In this document: in pieces, positions 36,600 to 49,104 of the stretch
Numbering within the stretch: the stretch's first letter is position 1
How the letters are laid out: the number at the start of each line of letters is the position of its first letter
Source: Dickeya fangzhongdai
GTDB taxonomy: Bacteria > Pseudomonadota > Gammaproteobacteria > Enterobacterales > Enterobacteriaceae
Direction of reading: 5' to 3'
Assembly (NCBI RefSeq): GCF_002812485.1
Contig: NZ_CP025003.1
Coordinates: 3,286,001 to 3,350,000, forward strand
DNA: 64,000 bases
Notes under the pieces: generated by a model
Database searches by the model: none
The model's input: the letters and a program-made list of their open reading frames with translations, nothing else
What the model was told of the DNA's origin: nothing
Made by a program: the position numbers and the translations under genes

Positions 36600-38135
36600 T
36601 TACAGCCCTGTCGTTGAAATTGTTGAACCCTGAACCGATGACGTAAACCATTGCTGGATATTGGCCATCGCCGCGCTGGACGTATCCAGGATCGGCTGCG
36701 GATAAACGCCCAGCAGCACCAGCAACACCACCAGCAGCAGAATAAGCGACAGTTCGCGCGCGCTCATTGCCTGCAAAGGCGTGTCCGATTTGGCGGCGCC
36801 GTAGAAAGCGCGCTGCATCATCACCAGCGAATAAACGGAAGCAAACACCAGACCGAAAGTGGAAATCACCGTAATCACCGGCACTACCGGGTAGCTGCCG
36901 AACAGAATCATGAATTCGCCGACAAAGTTACCGGTACCCGGCATCCCGAGCGTGGCTACCGCGAAAAACAGCGACAGCGCAGGCAAGTAGCGAATACGCC
37001 CCCACAAACCGCCCATCTGACGCAAATCGCGAGTGTGAAGGCGTTCATACAGCTGACCGCAAATGATGAACATACCGGCGGCAGACAGGCCGTGGGCAAT
37101 CATCTGCACCACCGCGCCCTGATAGGCCAGTTGACTGCCGGAATAGATGGCAATCATCACAAAGCCCATGTGCGACACCGAGGTGTAAGCGATAAGACGT
37201 TTGATGTCGGTCTGTTTGAACGCCATCCAGGCGCCGTAGAAGATGCCGATGACACCCAGCCACATGGCGATCGGCGCAAAATCGTGAGAAGCGTTCGGGA
37301 ACAGCGGCAGGCTGAAACGCAACAGACCGTAGGCGGCGGTTTTCAGCAGAATCCCCGCCAGGTCGACCGAACCGGCGGTCGGCGCCTGACTGTGCGCATC
37401 CGGCAACCAGCCATGCAGCGGCACCAGCGGCATTTTCACCGCGAAGGCGATAAAGAAGCCCAGCATCAACGCATATTCCAGACCGTAGGACATCGGCGTT
37501 TTCAACAGACGGGAATAATCGAAGGTCCATTCGCCGGTGGCATTATGGTGTACGAACACCAGCGCCAGAATGGCGATCAGCATCACCAGACCGCTGGCCT
37601 GCGTATAGATGAAGAACTTGGTCGCCGCCGCGATACGGGTCTTGCCATCAGAGCCTTTGTGTCCCCACAGAGCGATCAGGAAGTACATCGGCACCAGCAT
37701 CATTTCCCAGAAGAAGAAGAACAGGAACATGTCGATGGACAGGAAGACGCCAATCACACCGCCGAGAATCCACAGCAGGTTGAGATGGAAGAAGCCCTGA
37801 TAGCGTTGAATCTCACGCCAGGAACAGAGGATCGCCAGCACGCCCAGCAGGCCGGTCAGCACGACCATCAGCAATGACAGTCCGTCCAGCGCCAGGTGAA
37901 TCGAGATACCAAAGCGCGGTATCCAGTTCAGCACGAACTCCGACTGCCATTGCGGCAGGCCCGTCGGTGTCGCCAGCGAAAAGCCGCCCTGCAGCCACAA
38001 CTGCAGTGACAGCGCCAGTGTCAGCCCCATGGAGATCAGCGCGATCCAGCGCGGCACGCGAGTGCCAAAACGCTCGAGCTGCCAGCACAGCAGGCCGCCG
38101 ATAAAGGGGATAAGAATCAGCCAAGGTAGTAGCAT
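36600..38135 (-). CDS. nuoM: NADH:quinone oxidoreductase subunit M
   Basis: A 511-residue antiporter-like proton-pumping subunit. Conserved motifs include the pumping-path residues in KMPLVPLHGWLPDAHSQAPTAGSVDLAGILLKTAAYGLLRF and QTDIKRLIAYTSVSHMGFVMI. The start at 38135 gives the family N-terminus MLLPWLILIPFIGGLLCW. The 96-base gap to nuoL is the longest in this half of the operon. Translation of the upstream open part (to 38195) is not conserved. Confidence 0.97.
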   Translation of the reverse strand: MLLPWLILIPFIGGLLCWQLERFGTRVPRWIALISMGLTLALSLQLWLQGGFSLATPTGLPQWQSEFVLNWIPRFGISIHLALDGLSLLMVVLTGLLGVLAILCSWREIQRYQGFFHLNLLWILGGVIGVFLSIDMFLFFFFWEMMLVPMYFLIALWGHKGSDGKTRIAAATKFFIYTQASGLVMLIAILALVFVHHNATGEWTFDYSRLLKTPMSYGLEYALMLGFFIAFAVKMPLVPLHGWLPDAHSQAPTAGSVDLAGILLKTAAYGLLRFSLPLFPNASHDFAPIAMWLGVIGIFYGAWMAFKQTDIKRLIAYTSVSHMGFVMIAIYSGSQLAYQGAVVQMIAHGLSAAGMFIICGQLYERLHTRDLRQMGGLWGRIRYLPALSLFFAVATLGMPGTGNFVGEFMILFGSYPVVPVITVISTFGLVFASVYSLVMMQRAFYGAAKSDTPLQAMSARELSLILLLVVLLVLLGVYPQPILDTSSAAMANIQQWFTSSVQGSTISTTGL

Positions 38136-38231
38136 GGCGTTTTGTGTCCCTAAATTAAAGAAAACGAAAAACTTGCTGCCTGCGGGGCCACTCATCAGCG
38201 AGCGCCCCGCCCCTCTGCATTACCGCATCGC

Positions 38232-40082
38232 TTAGACCAGCAACAGCAGCGCCAGCACCACCACGGCGCCGACCCCCATTGAGGCGACATACCAGCGCAC
38301 CTGCCCGTTTTCGCTGACGATCAGCGCACGGTTGCCCCAGCGGGTCAGGATGGCCGGAATGTTCATCAGCGCATTGAGCGGGTCACGCTGCAGCAACGTC
38401 GCAATAGCCAGATACGGTTTGACGAAGACCTTGTCATACAGCCAGTCGAATCCCCACGCATGGAACCACCATGTCGAGAAGAAACGGCCCGGCGCGCTGT
38501 TGGCGATGCTCGTCACCAACTGACGTTTGCCCAGCCACAGCGCGGCCGCCAGCAGAATACCGGCAATAGCCACCACGCCGGAGGCGATCTCCAGCGTCAT
38601 GACCTGACCGTGCTCAAGCTCGGTCGTGGCCGGCAGTACGCCGTGCAGCGGCAGCGCAATCTGAGCGCCGACAAAGGTGGACAGCACCAGCAGCACCAGC
38701 AACGGCAGGTGATGGGAAATCCCCCTGCCTGCGTGGGCCTTGGTTTTTGCTTCACCGTGGAACACGATAAAAATCATCCGGAAGGTGTACAGCGACGTCA
38801 TGAACGCCCCCACCAGACCGGCAATCACCAGATTAATGTGACCGTTGGCCCAGGCGCCTGCCAGAATTTCATCCTTACTGAAGAAGCCGGCAGTGACCAT
38901 CGGCAACGCCGCCAGCGCGGCGCCGCCCACCAGGAAGCAGGCATACACCAGCGGAATGGTTTTACGCAGACCGCCCATCTTGAAGATGTTCTGCTCGTGA
39001 TGGCAGGCCAGGATCACCGAACCGGACGACAGGAACAGCAGCGCCTTGAAGAACGCATGGGTCATCAGGTGGAAAATAGCGGCGTCCCACGCCTGTACGC
39101 CAAGCGCCAGGAACATGTAACCAATCTGACTCATCGTCGAGTAGGCCAGCACGCGTTTGATATCGGTTTGCACCAGCGCGGCGAAACCGGCCAGCAACAG
39201 CGTGACGGCGCCCACATTGGCGACCAGATTCAGCACGTCCGGCGCCAGCAGGAACAAGCCGTGGGTACGGGCGATCAGATACACGCCCGCGGTCACCATG
39301 GTCGCGGCGTGGATCAACGCGGAAACCGGCGTCGGACCGGCCATCGCATCCGCCAGCCAGGTCTGCAACGGCAACTGTGCCGATTTACCGACCGCACCAC
39401 CCAACAGCATCAGCGTCGCCCAGGTGATCGCCGGGGAGCCTTCGGCCAGATGCTGCGGCGCCAGTACCATCAGATCGCGGAAGTTCAGCGTCCCCAACTC
39501 GCGGTACAGGATAAACAGCGCGAACGCCAGGAACACGTCGCCCACGCGGGTCACGATGAACGCTTTCATCGCCGCGGCGCCGTTGTTCGGGTTGGTGTAG
39601 TAGAAACCGATCAGCAGATAACTGCACAGCCCCACCCCTTCCCAACCGAGGTACATCAGCAGCAGGTTGTCCGCCAGCACCAACACCACCATGCTGGCGA
39701 TAAACAGGTTGGTGTAGGCGAAGAAGCGGGAATAGCCCTCTTCACCGCGCATGTACCAGGAAGCGAACAGGTGGATGAAGAAACCCACGCCGGTCACGAC
39801 CGACAACATGGTCAGCGACAATCCGTCCAGCGCCAGCGTGACGCCGATGTCGAACTTGCCGACCGTCATCCAGCTCCACAGATGCTGGCTGAAGAAGGTC
39901 ACCCCACCAGGCTGTTGCTGGCTGAGGAAATCCACCACGGCTCCGCCAGTCACCAGCGCAGCCAACCCAATAGACCCCACCCCGACGGTGGCGGAAACAT
40001 TTTCCGACCAGCGCCCGCGAGAGAAGGCCAGCAACAGGAATCCGATCAGCGGAAACAGAATTGTTAAGTAGAGTAAGTTCAT
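38232..40082 (-). CDS. nuoL: NADH:quinone oxidoreductase subunit L
   Basis: A 616-residue distal antiporter-like subunit with 16 helices, including the long lateral helix that runs along the membrane arm. Hallmarks are [37 protein letters not shown], the pumping region [34 protein letters not shown], and [25 protein letters not shown]. Its start overlaps the nuoK stop as ATGA. Confidence 0.98.
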
Positions 40083-40381
40083 CCGCGCATCTCACTGACA
40101 GTATCAATATTCAGGGTCTGACGGCGACGATACAGCTGCAGCAGCAGCGCCAGGCCAATACTGGCTTCCGCCGCGGCCAGCGTAATAGCCAGGATATACA
40201 TCACCTGACCATCCGGTTGCCCCCAATAGCTGCCGGCGACCACGAAAGCCAACGCCGCAGCGTTAATCATGATTTCCAGGCAGATCAGCATGAACAGAAG
40301 ATTGCGGCGAATCACCAGCCCGGTCAGCCCCAGCACGAAGAGGATGGCCGCCAGCAGCAAGCCATGTTGTAGCGGAATCAT
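40079..40381 (-). CDS. nuoK: NADH:quinone oxidoreductase subunit K
   Basis: A 100-residue, three-helix membrane subunit. The conserved Glu residues required for proton movement are in [14 protein letters not shown] (helix 2) and [14 protein letters not shown] (helix 3). It overlaps nuoL and nuoJ by 4 bases each. Confidence 0.97.
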
Positions 40382-40929
40382 GCGCGTTCCTCCGTTATTT
40401 TCTTGTCGGCATCCTGATCTTTGGCAATCAGCTCTCCGCGCTTGTCTTCACGGCCGATGTGGAAAGCCACCACCAGACCCGCCAGCAGCAGCATCGACGC
40501 CAGCTCCACCGCCAGCACATACGGCCCGAACAGGCTGATGCCGACCGCTTTGGCATCCACGATATTGCCCGCGATGTTCTGACCGGTGACGCTAAGAATC
40601 CCTTTGACGATAACCGCCAGCAGAATCAGGGACAGCACGCCCGGCCCTACCCATACGCTGGGTTTCAGCCACAGTTTTTCCTGCTCATCCACCGAGTTGC
40701 CGAGGTTCAGCATCATCACCACGAAGACGAACAACACCATGATGGCGCCGGCGTAAACGATTATCTCCAGCGCCCCGGCGAAATACGCCCCCAGCGAGAA
40801 GAACACACCGGCCACCGCCAGTAACGAAACAATCAGATAAAGTAATGCATGTACTGGATTGGTATGGGTAATGACACGCAATGTTGCCAGTACCGCAATA
40901 ATCGCAGTCGCATAAAAAGCGAATTCCAT
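40378..40929 (-). CDS. nuoJ: NADH:quinone oxidoreductase subunit J
   Basis: A 183-residue, five-helix membrane subunit. The region [25 protein letters not shown] matches the pi-bulge helix 3 that couples quinone reduction to pumping. ATG at 40929 gives the family start [10 protein letters not shown]; the open frame upstream to 41010 is inside nuoI and not conserved. It lies 10 bases after nuoI. Confidence 0.96.
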
Positions 40930-40939
40930 GCTTGGCTCC

Positions 40940-41482
40940 TTAGGGCAGCAGGCCTTTAACGTCAATGGGTTTGGCTTCGTTTTCGGCTTCGCCCTTCTCT
41001 TTCCCATCAACAGCCATACCGGCCATCCGGTAGAAGTTGTATTCCGGATATTTACCCGGCCCCGAGATCAGCAGATCGTCTTTTTCGTACACCAGATCCT
41101 GACGCTTGAACTCACCCATTTCGAAATCGGGAGTCAGCTGAATAGCCGTGGTGGGGCAGGCCTCCTCGCACATGCCGCAGAAAATGCAGCGGGAGAAGTT
41201 GATGCGGAAAAACTCCGGATACCAGCGGCCATCCTTCATTTCCGCCTTCTGCAGGGAGATACACCCTACCGGGCAAGCCACGGCGCACAGGTTGCAGGCT
41301 ACGCAACGCTCCTGTCCGTCCGGATCGCGGGTCAGCACAATGCGGCCGCGAAAACGCGGCGGCGGATTCACCGGCTCTTCCGGATACATTTTGGTTTCAC
41401 GCTTTTTAAACGCGTTGGAACCCACCATGCAGATACTGCGTACCTGGGTGCCGAAACCAATCAAAAGTTCTTTCAGTGTCAT
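40940..41482 (-). CDS. nuoI: NADH:quinone oxidoreductase subunit I
   Basis: A 180-residue ferredoxin-like subunit carrying two [4Fe-4S] clusters (N6a and N6b) in the peripheral arm. The cluster motifs are [15 protein letters not shown] and [15 protein letters not shown]. The N-terminal helix places it against NuoH and NuoB. The gene follows nuoH by 16 bases. Confidence 0.97.
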   Translation of the reverse strand: MTLKELLIGFGTQVRSICMVGSNAFKKRETKMYPEEPVNPPPRFRGRIVLTRDPDGQERCVACNLCAVACPVGCISLQKAEMKDGRWYPEFFRINFSRCIFCGMCEEACPTTAIQLTPDFEMGEFKRQDLVYEKDDLLISGPGKYPEYNFYRMAGMAVDGKEKGEAENEAKPIDVKGLLP

Positions 41483-41498
41483 GGTTTATTCACCCCTA

Positions 41499-42473
41499 TC
41501 AAGCGTTGTACAGAATGACTGCGGCGGTCGCCAGCAGGTTCAGCAGCGTCAGCGGCAGACACACCCGCCAGCCGAATGCCATTACCTGGTCATAACGCGG
41601 ACGTGGCAACGAAGCGCGAATCAGGATGAACATCATCATGAAAAACGCCGTCTTCAACGCAAACCAGACGAACGGCGGCAGGAAAGGTCCGTGCCAGCCA
41701 CCGAAGAACAGCGTCACGATCAACGCGGAAACCGTCACGATACCGATGTATTCGCCAACGAAGAACAGACCGAACTTCATCCCGGCATATTCGATATGGT
41801 AGCCATCCGCCAGTTCCTGCTCGGCTTCCGGCTGGTCGAACGGATGACGGTGACATACCGCTACGCCGGCGATCGCAAAGGTAATAAAGCCAAAGAACTG
41901 CGGGACCACGTTCCACACCGTGGACTGCGCATTAACGATATCGGCCATGTTGAACGAGCCGGCCTGCGCCACCACGCCCATCAGGGACAACCCGAGGAAC
42001 ACTTCATAACTCAGCGTTTGCGCAGAGGCGCGCACCGCGCCCAGCAGCGAGTATTTGTTGTTACTGGACCAGCCGGCGAACAGCACGGCATAAACCGCCA
42101 GGCCCGCCATCATCAGGAAGAACAGCACCCCAATGTTCAGATCGGCCACCTGCCAGGTCGGGCTGACCGGTACGATGGCGAACGACAGCAACAGCGAAGT
42201 AAAGGCAATCACCGGCGCCAGGGTGAAAATCACCTTGTCGGCAAACGGCGGCGTCCAGTCTTCCTTGAAGAACATCTTGAGCATGTCCGCCACCAGTTGC
42301 AGCGAACCGCCCCAGCCCACGCGGTTAGGCCCGTAACGCCCCTGGAACAGCGCCAGCAGACGGCGCTCCCCCATACTCATGAGCGCGCCGCAGCTCACCA
42401 CGACCAGCAGAATCACGATCGCTTTGCCGACGGTGGCCAGAATGTCCAGTACTTCCGGAGTCAACCAACTCAT
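41499..42473 (-). CDS. nuoH: NADH:quinone oxidoreductase subunit H
   Basis: A 324-residue membrane subunit that forms the quinone chamber at the joint of the two arms. Conserved loops include [40 protein letters not shown] and the acidic loop [32 protein letters not shown]. Eight helices are expected. It overlaps nuoG by ATGA. Confidence 0.97.
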   Translation of the reverse strand: MSWLTPEVLDILATVGKAIVILLVVVSCGALMSMGERRLLALFQGRYGPNRVGWGGSLQLVADMLKMFFKEDWTPPFADKVIFTLAPVIAFTSLLLSFAIVPVSPTWQVADLNIGVLFFLMMAGLAVYAVLFAGWSSNNKYSLLGAVRASAQTLSYEVFLGLSLMGVVAQAGSFNMADIVNAQSTVWNVVPQFFGFITFAIAGVAVCHRHPFDQPEAEQELADGYHIEYAGMKFGLFFVGEYIGIVTVSALIVTLFFGGWHGPFLPPFVWFALKTAFFMMMFILIRASLPRPRYDQVMAFGWRVCLPLTLLNLLATAAVILYNA

Positions 42474-45205
42474 TGCGCAGCCTCCCGCAGCATTTCAACG
42501 GTCGCGCCCGCCAGCACCGGAGCAATCCCCGGGAAGCCCAGCGGCAAACCAACCTGGCCCTGACGCAGCTCAGTGCTCAGACGCACCGGCAGACGCAGCG
42601 TCTGACCACCACAGGTGATGTCCAGCAACGCACCGGCATTGACGCCCAGCAATGCGGCATCGGCCTGATTTACTACCGCGCAAGCCTGCGGCATACGCTG
42701 CTGGATAACGCCGGAGCGCTGCGACAGCTCGTCACTGCCGAACAGGTTGTAGTAAGGCGCAACCTGCCACTGCCCTTGTTGCGGGGCAAACGGCGCAGGA
42801 ATCTGGCTGAAATACGCCAGCGAAGCGTCGCCGGCTTCGATCAGGCGCACGCCCGGATCGCCGTGGCGCAGATGTCCGCCCACTTCATCCTGGAATTTGT
42901 TCCACGCCTGCGGCGAGTTCCAGCCCGGCGCCCAGGCAAACGGCACCTGCTGACGCTCGGCCAGCGGACTGTTGTTCCCTTCCATTGAGAAGGTGAACAT
43001 GGTGTCCTTATCCTGCGGCTGACGCGGCTCATGGACGCTGATGTTGGCGCGCATGGCGGTACGACCGCTGTAACGATGCGGTTCACGCGCCAGTTTCTGG
43101 CCCTTGACGCGGAAGGAGGCATCCGGCGCGGCGTCTTTGATCGCGGCCAACTGCGGCAACGCATTAACGCAAGCGTCAATCACGTGGTCCAACTGCGTCC
43201 AGTCCACCTGACGGCTGTTGTAGGTGATGTACAGGGAATGCAGCCAGCGCCAGCTTTCCAGCATCACCACCTTGCTGTCGTAGTAGGTCGGGTCATAGAC
43301 CTGGAAGAAACGCTGAGCGCGGCCTTCCTGGTTGACGAGCGTACCGTCGCTTTCCGCAAAGCTGGCGGAGGACAGCACCAGCCCAGCCTTGTCCATGATC
43401 GCGGTGCGTTGGTGATCCAGCACAATCAGGTTGGCGGCTTTCGCCAACGCGGCATCCACACGGGCGGCAGGCGCATGACGATACAGGTCGTTTTCCAGCA
43501 CCACCACGCTGTCGGCTTCGCCGGTTTCCAGTTGCGACAGCGCTTCATCCAGCGAACCGCCGCCCATCATGGTTACGCCCATGCTGTTGGCGGAGGCAGC
43601 CACAAAGGTAATGCCGACATCGGAGCCACGGCCTTTCAGCGCCTTGGCGACGTTGGCGGCGGCGGCGATCACATCGTCGCTGCCTGCGTTGGTGCCGGAG
43701 ATAATCAGCGGCTTACGCGCGCCAGCCAGCGCCTGAACAATCACGTCCACTTTCTGGCTGAGATCGGCCGGCAGATCGCTGACCGCCGGCGCGGCATTGT
43801 CGAGCGCGTGGGCAATCGCAAAACCGAGTCGGGCCTGCTCAGCCACCGGCGCGCGATAACTCCAGGCGGCGATATCGTCCAGACGGGTGCTGTCGACGTT
43901 GGTGACGAACAGCGGGTGTTTGGCGTGCTGACCGATGTTCAGGATCGCCGCAATCTGCCAGTCGGCCACTTTCTGAGCCGCCGCCATTTCACGGGCTTTA
44001 CCTTTCACCGCCTGACGCACCGCCAGCGCAATGCGCGCGCCGGTCTGGGTCAGATCTTCGCCCAACACCAGCACGGCGTCGTAGCCTTCGATTTCACGCA
44101 GAGACGGCGTATGCACCCCGCTCTCTTTCAGCACTTTCAGCATCAGCTGCAGGCGATGTTGTTCCGCCTGAGAGACGCCAGTGTAGAAGTTGCCGGTGCC
44201 GACCAGTTCGCGCAACGCGAAGTTGCTTTCCACGCTGGCGCGCGGCGAACCAATACCGATCACCTTCTTCGCCTGACGCAGCACATCGGCGGCGCCCTGC
44301 AGCGCCTGCTCGGCGTTCAGCGCGATCCAGTCATCACCGCGGCGTTGCAGCGGCTGACGCGGACGATCTTTCAGGTTGACGTAGCCGTAACCAAAACGGC
44401 CGCGGTCGCACAGGAAATAGTGGTTCACGCTGCCGTTATAGCGGTTTTCGATACGGCGCAATTCGCCATAACGCTCGCCCGGACTGGTGTTGCAACCCAC
44501 GCTGCACTGCTGGCAAATGCTGGGCGCGAACTGCATGTCCCATTTGCGGTTATAACGCTCGGAATGGGTTTTGTCGGTGAAGACCCCGGTCGGACAGACT
44601 TCCACCAGGTTGCCGGAAAATTCGCTTTCCAGCACACCGTCTTCCGGACGACCGAAATAGACGTTGTCATGCGCGCCGTAAACGCCCAGGTCTTTGCCGT
44701 CGGCGTAATCCTTGTAATAACGCACGCAACGGTAACAGGCGATGCAGCGGTTCATTTCGTGGGAGATGAACGGGCCGAGATCCTGATTGTGGTGTGTACG
44801 TTTGGTGAAACGGTAACGACGGAAATTGTGGCCCGTCATTACGGTCATATCCTGCAGATGACAGTTGCCCCCTTCCTCACAAACCGGACAGTCGTGCGGA
44901 TGGTTGGTCATCAGAAATTCCACAATCGTCTTGCGGAACTGCTTCGCCTCATCATCGTCAATGGCGATAAAGGTGCCATTCGACGCCGGCGTCATACAGG
45001 ACATCACCAGACGACCACGGGTATCTTCCGCGTTCTGGTACTGCTTGACCGCACACAGGCGACAAGCACCGACGCTCCCCAGCGCCGGGTGCCAGCAAAA
45101 GTAGGGGATATCAAGTCCCAGAGACAGACAAGCCTGCAGCAGGTTATCCGCTCCGTCCACTTCATATTCTTTGCCGTCTACATGAATCGTTGCCATAGTC
45201 AGCAT
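42470..45205 (-). CDS. nuoG: NADH:quinone oxidoreductase subunit G
   Basis: A 911-residue subunit related to molybdopterin oxidoreductases and carrying the chain of iron-sulfur clusters. A [2Fe-2S] motif ([15 protein letters not shown]) is near residue 34, a [4Fe-4S] set with a His ligand is at about 90 ([12 protein letters not shown]), and two clusters are at CIACYRC...CPTG and CQQCSVGC. Start at 45205 or the ATG three codons later (45196); the further upstream open part is not conserved. A 104-base gap with two hairpins separates it from nuoF. Confidence 0.97.
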   Translation of the reverse strand: MLTMATIHVDGKEYEVDGADNLLQACLSLGLDIPYFCWHPALGSVGACRLCAVKQYQNAEDTRGRLVMSCMTPASNGTFIAIDDDEAKQFRKTIVEFLMTNHPHDCPVCEEGGNCHLQDMTVMTGHNFRRYRFTKRTHHNQDLGPFISHEMNRCIACYRCVRYYKDYADGKDLGVYGAHDNVYFGRPEDGVLESEFSGNLVEVCPTGVFTDKTHSERYNRKWDMQFAPSICQQCSVGCNTSPGERYGELRRIENRYNGSVNHYFLCDRGRFGYGYVNLKDRPRQPLQRRGDDWIALNAEQALQGAADVLRQAKKVIGIGSPRASVESNFALRELVGTGNFYTGVSQAEQHRLQLMLKVLKESGVHTPSLREIEGYDAVLVLGEDLTQTGARIALAVRQAVKGKAREMAAAQKVADWQIAAILNIGQHAKHPLFVTNVDSTRLDDIAAWSYRAPVAEQARLGFAIAHALDNAAPAVSDLPADLSQKVDVIVQALAGARKPLIISGTNAGSDDVIAAAANVAKALKGRGSDVGITFVAASANSMGVTMMGGGSLDEALSQLETGEADSVVVLENDLYRHAPAARVDAALAKAANLIVLDHQRTAIMDKAGLVLSSASFAESDGTLVNQEGRAQRFFQVYDPTYYDSKVVMLESWRWLHSLYITYNSRQVDWTQLDHVIDACVNALPQLAAIKDAAPDASFRVKGQKLAREPHRYSGRTAMRANISVHEPRQPQDKDTMFTFSMEGNNSPLAERQQVPFAWAPGWNSPQAWNKFQDEVGGHLRHGDPGVRLIEAGDASLAYFSQIPAPFAPQQGQWQVAPYYNLFGSDELSQRSGVIQQRMPQACAVVNQADAALLGVNAGALLDITCGGQTLRLPVRLSTELRQGQVGLPLGFPGIAPVLAGATVEMLREAAQ

Positions 45206-45217
45206 GCTTCCATAACA

Positions 45218-45300
45218 GCCCGCCTCGGCGGGCACTAATCAAAAATTCTGTCTGCGGGATGAATCGGCGTTTAATCCCGGCGTGATGCTCAACACGCCGG
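45218..45300. repeat. Twin hairpins in the nuoF-nuoG gap
   Basis: Two perfect stems: GCCCGCC/GGCGGGC (45218-45224 and 45227-45233, 2-base loop) and CCGGCGTG/CACGCCGG (45277-45284 and 45293-45300). They lie in the only large intercistronic space in the 5' half of the operon and could protect mRNA ends or reduce read-through. No T-run follows. Confidence 0.6.
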
Positions 45301-45309
45301 ATTGCGCGA

Positions 45310-46659
45310 TTACCAGCGCTGTTTCAGCAGGTTGGGCTGAATGCCGCCAATCGGTTTGGCGTTACTGACAACCTGTCTGGCGATGCCTGCCTCGAATTCG
45401 TCCCGGAAATATTTAATGGCGCTCTGCAGCGGTTCGACCGCCCCCGGCGCGTGGGCGCAGAAGGTGTTGCCCGGCCCCAGGAAGCGGCACAGCTGCTCCA
45501 GCGTTTCAATGTCGCCCGGCTGCCCTTCCCCACGCTCCAGCGCGCGCAGAATCTTGACGCTCCACGGCAGGCCGTCGCGGCACGGCGTACACCAGCCGCA
45601 AGACTCGCGAGCGAAGAACTCTTCCAGATTGCGCGTCAGCGATACCATGTTGATTTCATTGTCGACCGCCATCGCCAGCGCCGTACCCAGACGGCTGCCG
45701 GCCTTGCCGATATTTTCGAAATCCATCGGCAGATCCAGATGCGCATCGGTCAGGAAGTCGGTACCGGCGCCGCCGGGCTGCCAGGCTTTCAGCGTCAAAC
45801 CATCACGCATACCGCCGGCGTAATCTTCCAGAATCTCGCGGGCGGTGGTACCAAACGGCAACTCCCACAGGCCCGGGTTTTTCACCCGACCGGAGAAGCC
45901 CATCAGCTTGGTGCCGGCGTCTTTACTCTTACCGGCAGACAGCCCCTGATACCATTCCACACCATGCTCGATGATGGCCGGCACGTTGCACAGCGTTTCC
46001 ACGTTGTTTACGCAAGTGGGTTTGCCCCATGCGCCGGCGGAAGCCGGGAACGGCGGTTTAGAGCGCGGGTTGGCGCGACGGCCTTCCAGCGAGTTGATCA
46101 GCGCCGTTTCTTCACCACAGATGTAGCGACCGGCGCCGGTGTGCACAAACAGCTCGAAATTAAAGCCGGTGCCCATAATGTTTTTACCAAGCAGCCCTGC
46201 TTCTGTCGCTTCAGCGATAGCACGACGCAAATTAGCCGCCGCTTCAACGTATTCGCCGCGCAGGAAGATATAGCCGCGATAGGCTTTCAGCGCATAAGCG
46301 CCGATCAGCATACCTTCCACCAGTAGATGCGGCATCTGCTCCATCAGCAGGCGGTCTTTGTAAGTGCCCGGCTCCATCTCATCCGCGTTACACAGCAGAT
46401 AGCGGATATTCATGCTTTCATCTTTCGGCATCAGGCTCCACTTGAGACCCGTGGAGAAACCCGCGCCGCCGCGACCACGCAGGCCGGCATCCTTGACCAG
46501 GGTCACCACCTCATCCTGCGCCATGCCGGTCAGCGCCTTTTGGGCTCCTGCATAACCGTTCTTGCTGCGGTATTCGTCCAGCCACACCGGCTGTTTGTCT
46601 GCGCGCAGACGCCAGGTCAGGGGATGCTGTTCAGCCGTCAGAACAATGTTTTTACTCAT
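45310..46659 (-). CDS. nuoF: NADH:quinone oxidoreductase subunit F
   Basis: A 449-residue NADH-binding subunit with FMN and cluster N3. The NADH site [16 protein letters not shown] is at about 58-73, the FMN-binding [16 protein letters not shown] and [19 protein letters not shown] follow, and the [4Fe-4S] ligands are in [12 protein letters not shown]. It overlaps nuoE by ATGA and is followed by the gap before nuoG. Confidence 0.98.
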   Translation of the reverse strand: MSKNIVLTAEQHPLTWRLRADKQPVWLDEYRSKNGYAGAQKALTGMAQDEVVTLVKDAGLRGRGGAGFSTGLKWSLMPKDESMNIRYLLCNADEMEPGTYKDRLLMEQMPHLLVEGMLIGAYALKAYRGYIFLRGEYVEAAANLRRAIAEATEAGLLGKNIMGTGFNFELFVHTGAGRYICGEETALINSLEGRRANPRSKPPFPASAGAWGKPTCVNNVETLCNVPAIIEHGVEWYQGLSAGKSKDAGTKLMGFSGRVKNPGLWELPFGTTAREILEDYAGGMRDGLTLKAWQPGGAGTDFLTDAHLDLPMDFENIGKAGSRLGTALAMAVDNEINMVSLTRNLEEFFARESCGWCTPCRDGLPWSVKILRALERGEGQPGDIETLEQLCRFLGPGNTFCAHAPGAVEPLQSAIKYFRDEFEAGIARQVVSNAKPIGGIQPNLLKQRW

Positions 46660-47186
46660 TGATACTGCTCCAGTAACGAATCGATATCTTCAGGCTTCAG
46701 CTGACTGTGGGTGTCCTCGTCGATCATCATGGTCGGACCCTTGTCGCAGTTTCCCAGACAGCAGGTCGGCAGCAGCGTAAAGCGGCCGTCAAATGTAGTC
46801 TGGCCGGGCTTGATATTCAGCTTTCTTTCCAGCGCCGCCTGGATCCCCTGATAACCGGTGATATGGCACACCACGCTGTCGCAGTAACGGATTACATGGC
46901 GCCCGACCGGCTGACGGAAAATCTGGCTGTAGAACGTCGCCACGCCTTCCACGTCGCTGGCAGGAATACCGAGAACCTCGGCAATGGCGTCAATCGCGCC
47001 ATCCGGCACCCAGCCACGGTGTTTCTGCACAATCTTCAGCGCTTCAATAGACGCGGCGCGCGCATCTTCGTAGTGGTGTTTTTCATGCTCGATAGCGTCG
47101 CGCTCTGTGTCACTTAACACAAAAACATCGCTGGCGGCCTGCGCCGGAGCATCGATCGAATCCTGAGTGTTGTTATGTTCGTGCAT
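46656..47186 (-). CDS. nuoE: NADH:quinone oxidoreductase subunit E
   Basis: A 176-residue thioredoxin-fold subunit that carries the [2Fe-2S] cluster N1a beside NuoF. Ligands are in CDSVVCH (first pair) and [13 protein letters not shown] (second pair). Slightly longer than the E. coli protein at the N-terminus. It begins 2 bases after nuoCD ends. Confidence 0.97.
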   Translation of the reverse strand: MHEHNNTQDSIDAPAQAASDVFVLSDTERDAIEHEKHHYEDARAASIEALKIVQKHRGWVPDGAIDAIAEVLGIPASDVEGVATFYSQIFRQPVGRHVIRYCDSVVCHITGYQGIQAALERKLNIKPGQTTFDGRFTLLPTCCLGNCDKGPTMMIDEDTHSQLKPEDIDSLLEQYQ

Positions 47187-47188
47187 AA

Positions 47189-48988
47189 TTAGCGGTCCAC
47201 ATCTGACATGACAAAATCAATACTACCGAGGTATACGATCAGGTCGGATACCAGACAACCGCGAATCACCGACGGAATCTGTTGCAAATGCGGGAAACTC
47301 GGCGTGCGGATACGGGTGCGGTAGCTCATGGTGCTGCCGTCACTGGTCAGGTAGTAACTGTTAACCCCTTTGGTGGCCTCGATCATCTGGAATGACTCGT
47401 TAGCAGGCATCACCGGCCCCCAGGAAACCTGCAGGAAGTGGTTAATCAGCGTTTCAATGTGTTGCAGCGTACGCTCTTTCGGCGGCGGCGTGGTCAGCGG
47501 ATGGTCGGCCTTGAACGGACCTTCCGGCATATTTTTCAGGCATTGTTCCAGAATACGCAGACTCTGACGCAGCTCTTCCACTTTCAGCATCACGCGGCTG
47601 TAGCAGTCGCTGATGCCGTCGCCTACCGGCACTTCAAAGTCGAAGTTTTCATAACCGGAGTAAGGCCGTGATTTACGCACGTCGAATGCGATGCCGGTAG
47701 CGCGCAGACCGGCGCCGGTTACGCCCCACTCCAGCGCTTCTTTGGCGTTATAGGCGGCCACGCCTTGTGAACGCCCTTTCAGGATGCTGTTTTGCAACGC
47801 CGCCTTGATGTAGGTATCCAGACGCGCCGGCATCCAGTCGAGGAATTCACGCAGCAAACGTTCCCAGCCGCGCGGCAGATCGTGCGCCACGCCGCCGATA
47901 CGGAACCAGGCCGGATGCATGCGGTAGCCGGTAATCGCTTCCACCAGATCGTAAATTTTCTGACGATCGGTAAACGCAAAGAACACCGGCGTCATCGCGC
48001 CGACGTCCTGAATAAAGGTACTGATGTACAGCAGGTGGCTATTGATGCGGAACAGTTCGGACAGCATGACGCGGATAACGTTCACGCGCTCAGGCACCTC
48101 GATACCGGCCAGCTTTTCCACCGCCAGTACATACGGCATTTCGTTCACGCAGCCGCCGAGGTATTCGATACGGTCGGTGTAAGGGATATAGCTATGCCAG
48201 GACTGGCGTTCACCCATTTTTTCCGCGCCGCGGTGGTGATAGCCGATATCCGGAATACAGTCGACGATCTCTTCGCCGTTAAGCTGCAGAATGATACGGA
48301 AAGCACCATGCGCGGACGGGTGGTTCGGCCCCAGGTTCAGGAACATGAAGTCTTCGTTGTCGGTACCGCGCTTCATCCCCCACTCTTCCGGTTTGAAAGT
48401 CAGGGATTCCATCTCCATGTCTTCACGCTGTTTGGTCAGCACGAAGGGATCGAACTCGGTGGCGCGCGCCGGGAAATCCTTACGCAACGGATGCCCCTGC
48501 CAGGTCTGCGGCATCATGATGCGCGTCAGGTGCGGGTGCCCTTTGAAGGTGATGCCAAACATGTCCCACACTTCGCGTTCGTACCAGTTAGCGTTGGGGA
48601 ACAGTTTGATCAGGGTCGGCATGTTCAGATCGTTTTCCGACAGTGCCACCTTCAGCATGATATCGCGGTTGCGCTCAATCGAAATCAGGTGATAGAAAAC
48701 GGTGAAGTCGGCGTCCGGCAGGCCCTGGCGATGGGTACGCAGACGCTCATCCACGCCATGCAGGTCAAGCAGCATCACATAAGGTTTGGGCTGTTTTTTC
48801 AGAAAAGCCACTACGTCCAGCAACTGCTCACGTTTCACCCAAACCACCGGCAGGCCAGTGCGGGTTGCCTGAACGGTAAATGCTTCCGGTCCAAAACGGT
48901 TACACAGCTCGCTGACGACCGGATCATCCAGATGATCACGGGTTTGCCACGCAGGCAGAGCGACATCGTGCGTCGTTAAATCTGTCAT
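47189..48988 (-). CDS. nuoC: NADH:quinone oxidoreductase fused subunit C/D
   Basis: A 599-residue fusion of the 30-kDa (residues about 1-190) and 49-kDa (about 200-599) subunits, as in other Enterobacterales (nuoCD). The NuoD part has the quinone-site segment [21 protein letters not shown] and the closing [11 protein letters not shown]. The C part contains [34 protein letters not shown]. The 116-base gap to nuoB contains a 12-bp direct repeat. Confidence 0.98.
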   Translation of the reverse strand: MTDLTTHDVALPAWQTRDHLDDPVVSELCNRFGPEAFTVQATRTGLPVVWVKREQLLDVVAFLKKQPKPYVMLLDLHGVDERLRTHRQGLPDADFTVFYHLISIERNRDIMLKVALSENDLNMPTLIKLFPNANWYEREVWDMFGITFKGHPHLTRIMMPQTWQGHPLRKDFPARATEFDPFVLTKQREDMEMESLTFKPEEWGMKRGTDNEDFMFLNLGPNHPSAHGAFRIILQLNGEEIVDCIPDIGYHHRGAEKMGERQSWHSYIPYTDRIEYLGGCVNEMPYVLAVEKLAGIEVPERVNVIRVMLSELFRINSHLLYISTFIQDVGAMTPVFFAFTDRQKIYDLVEAITGYRMHPAWFRIGGVAHDLPRGWERLLREFLDWMPARLDTYIKAALQNSILKGRSQGVAAYNAKEALEWGVTGAGLRATGIAFDVRKSRPYSGYENFDFEVPVGDGISDCYSRVMLKVEELRQSLRILEQCLKNMPEGPFKADHPLTTPPPKERTLQHIETLINHFLQVSWGPVMPANESFQMIEATKGVNSYYLTSDGSTMSYRTRIRTPSFPHLQQIPSVIRGCLVSDLIVYLGSIDFVMSDVDR

Positions 48989-49104
48989 AAATATGTCACC
49001 ACAGTAAACGTGCTATTTCTGTGACTGATAATGGCTACACACGATTTATCGTGATATGAATTTATCGTGATCTTACGTAGCCACTACAGCCTTCACTCAC
49101 AGGG

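Noticed and set aside
35148..45238. Several long plus-strand open frames opposite nuoN, nuoM, nuoL and nuoG.
   Set aside because: Each mirrors a conserved nuo gene, and their Gln/Arg/His-rich translations are typical of reversed GC-rich codons.
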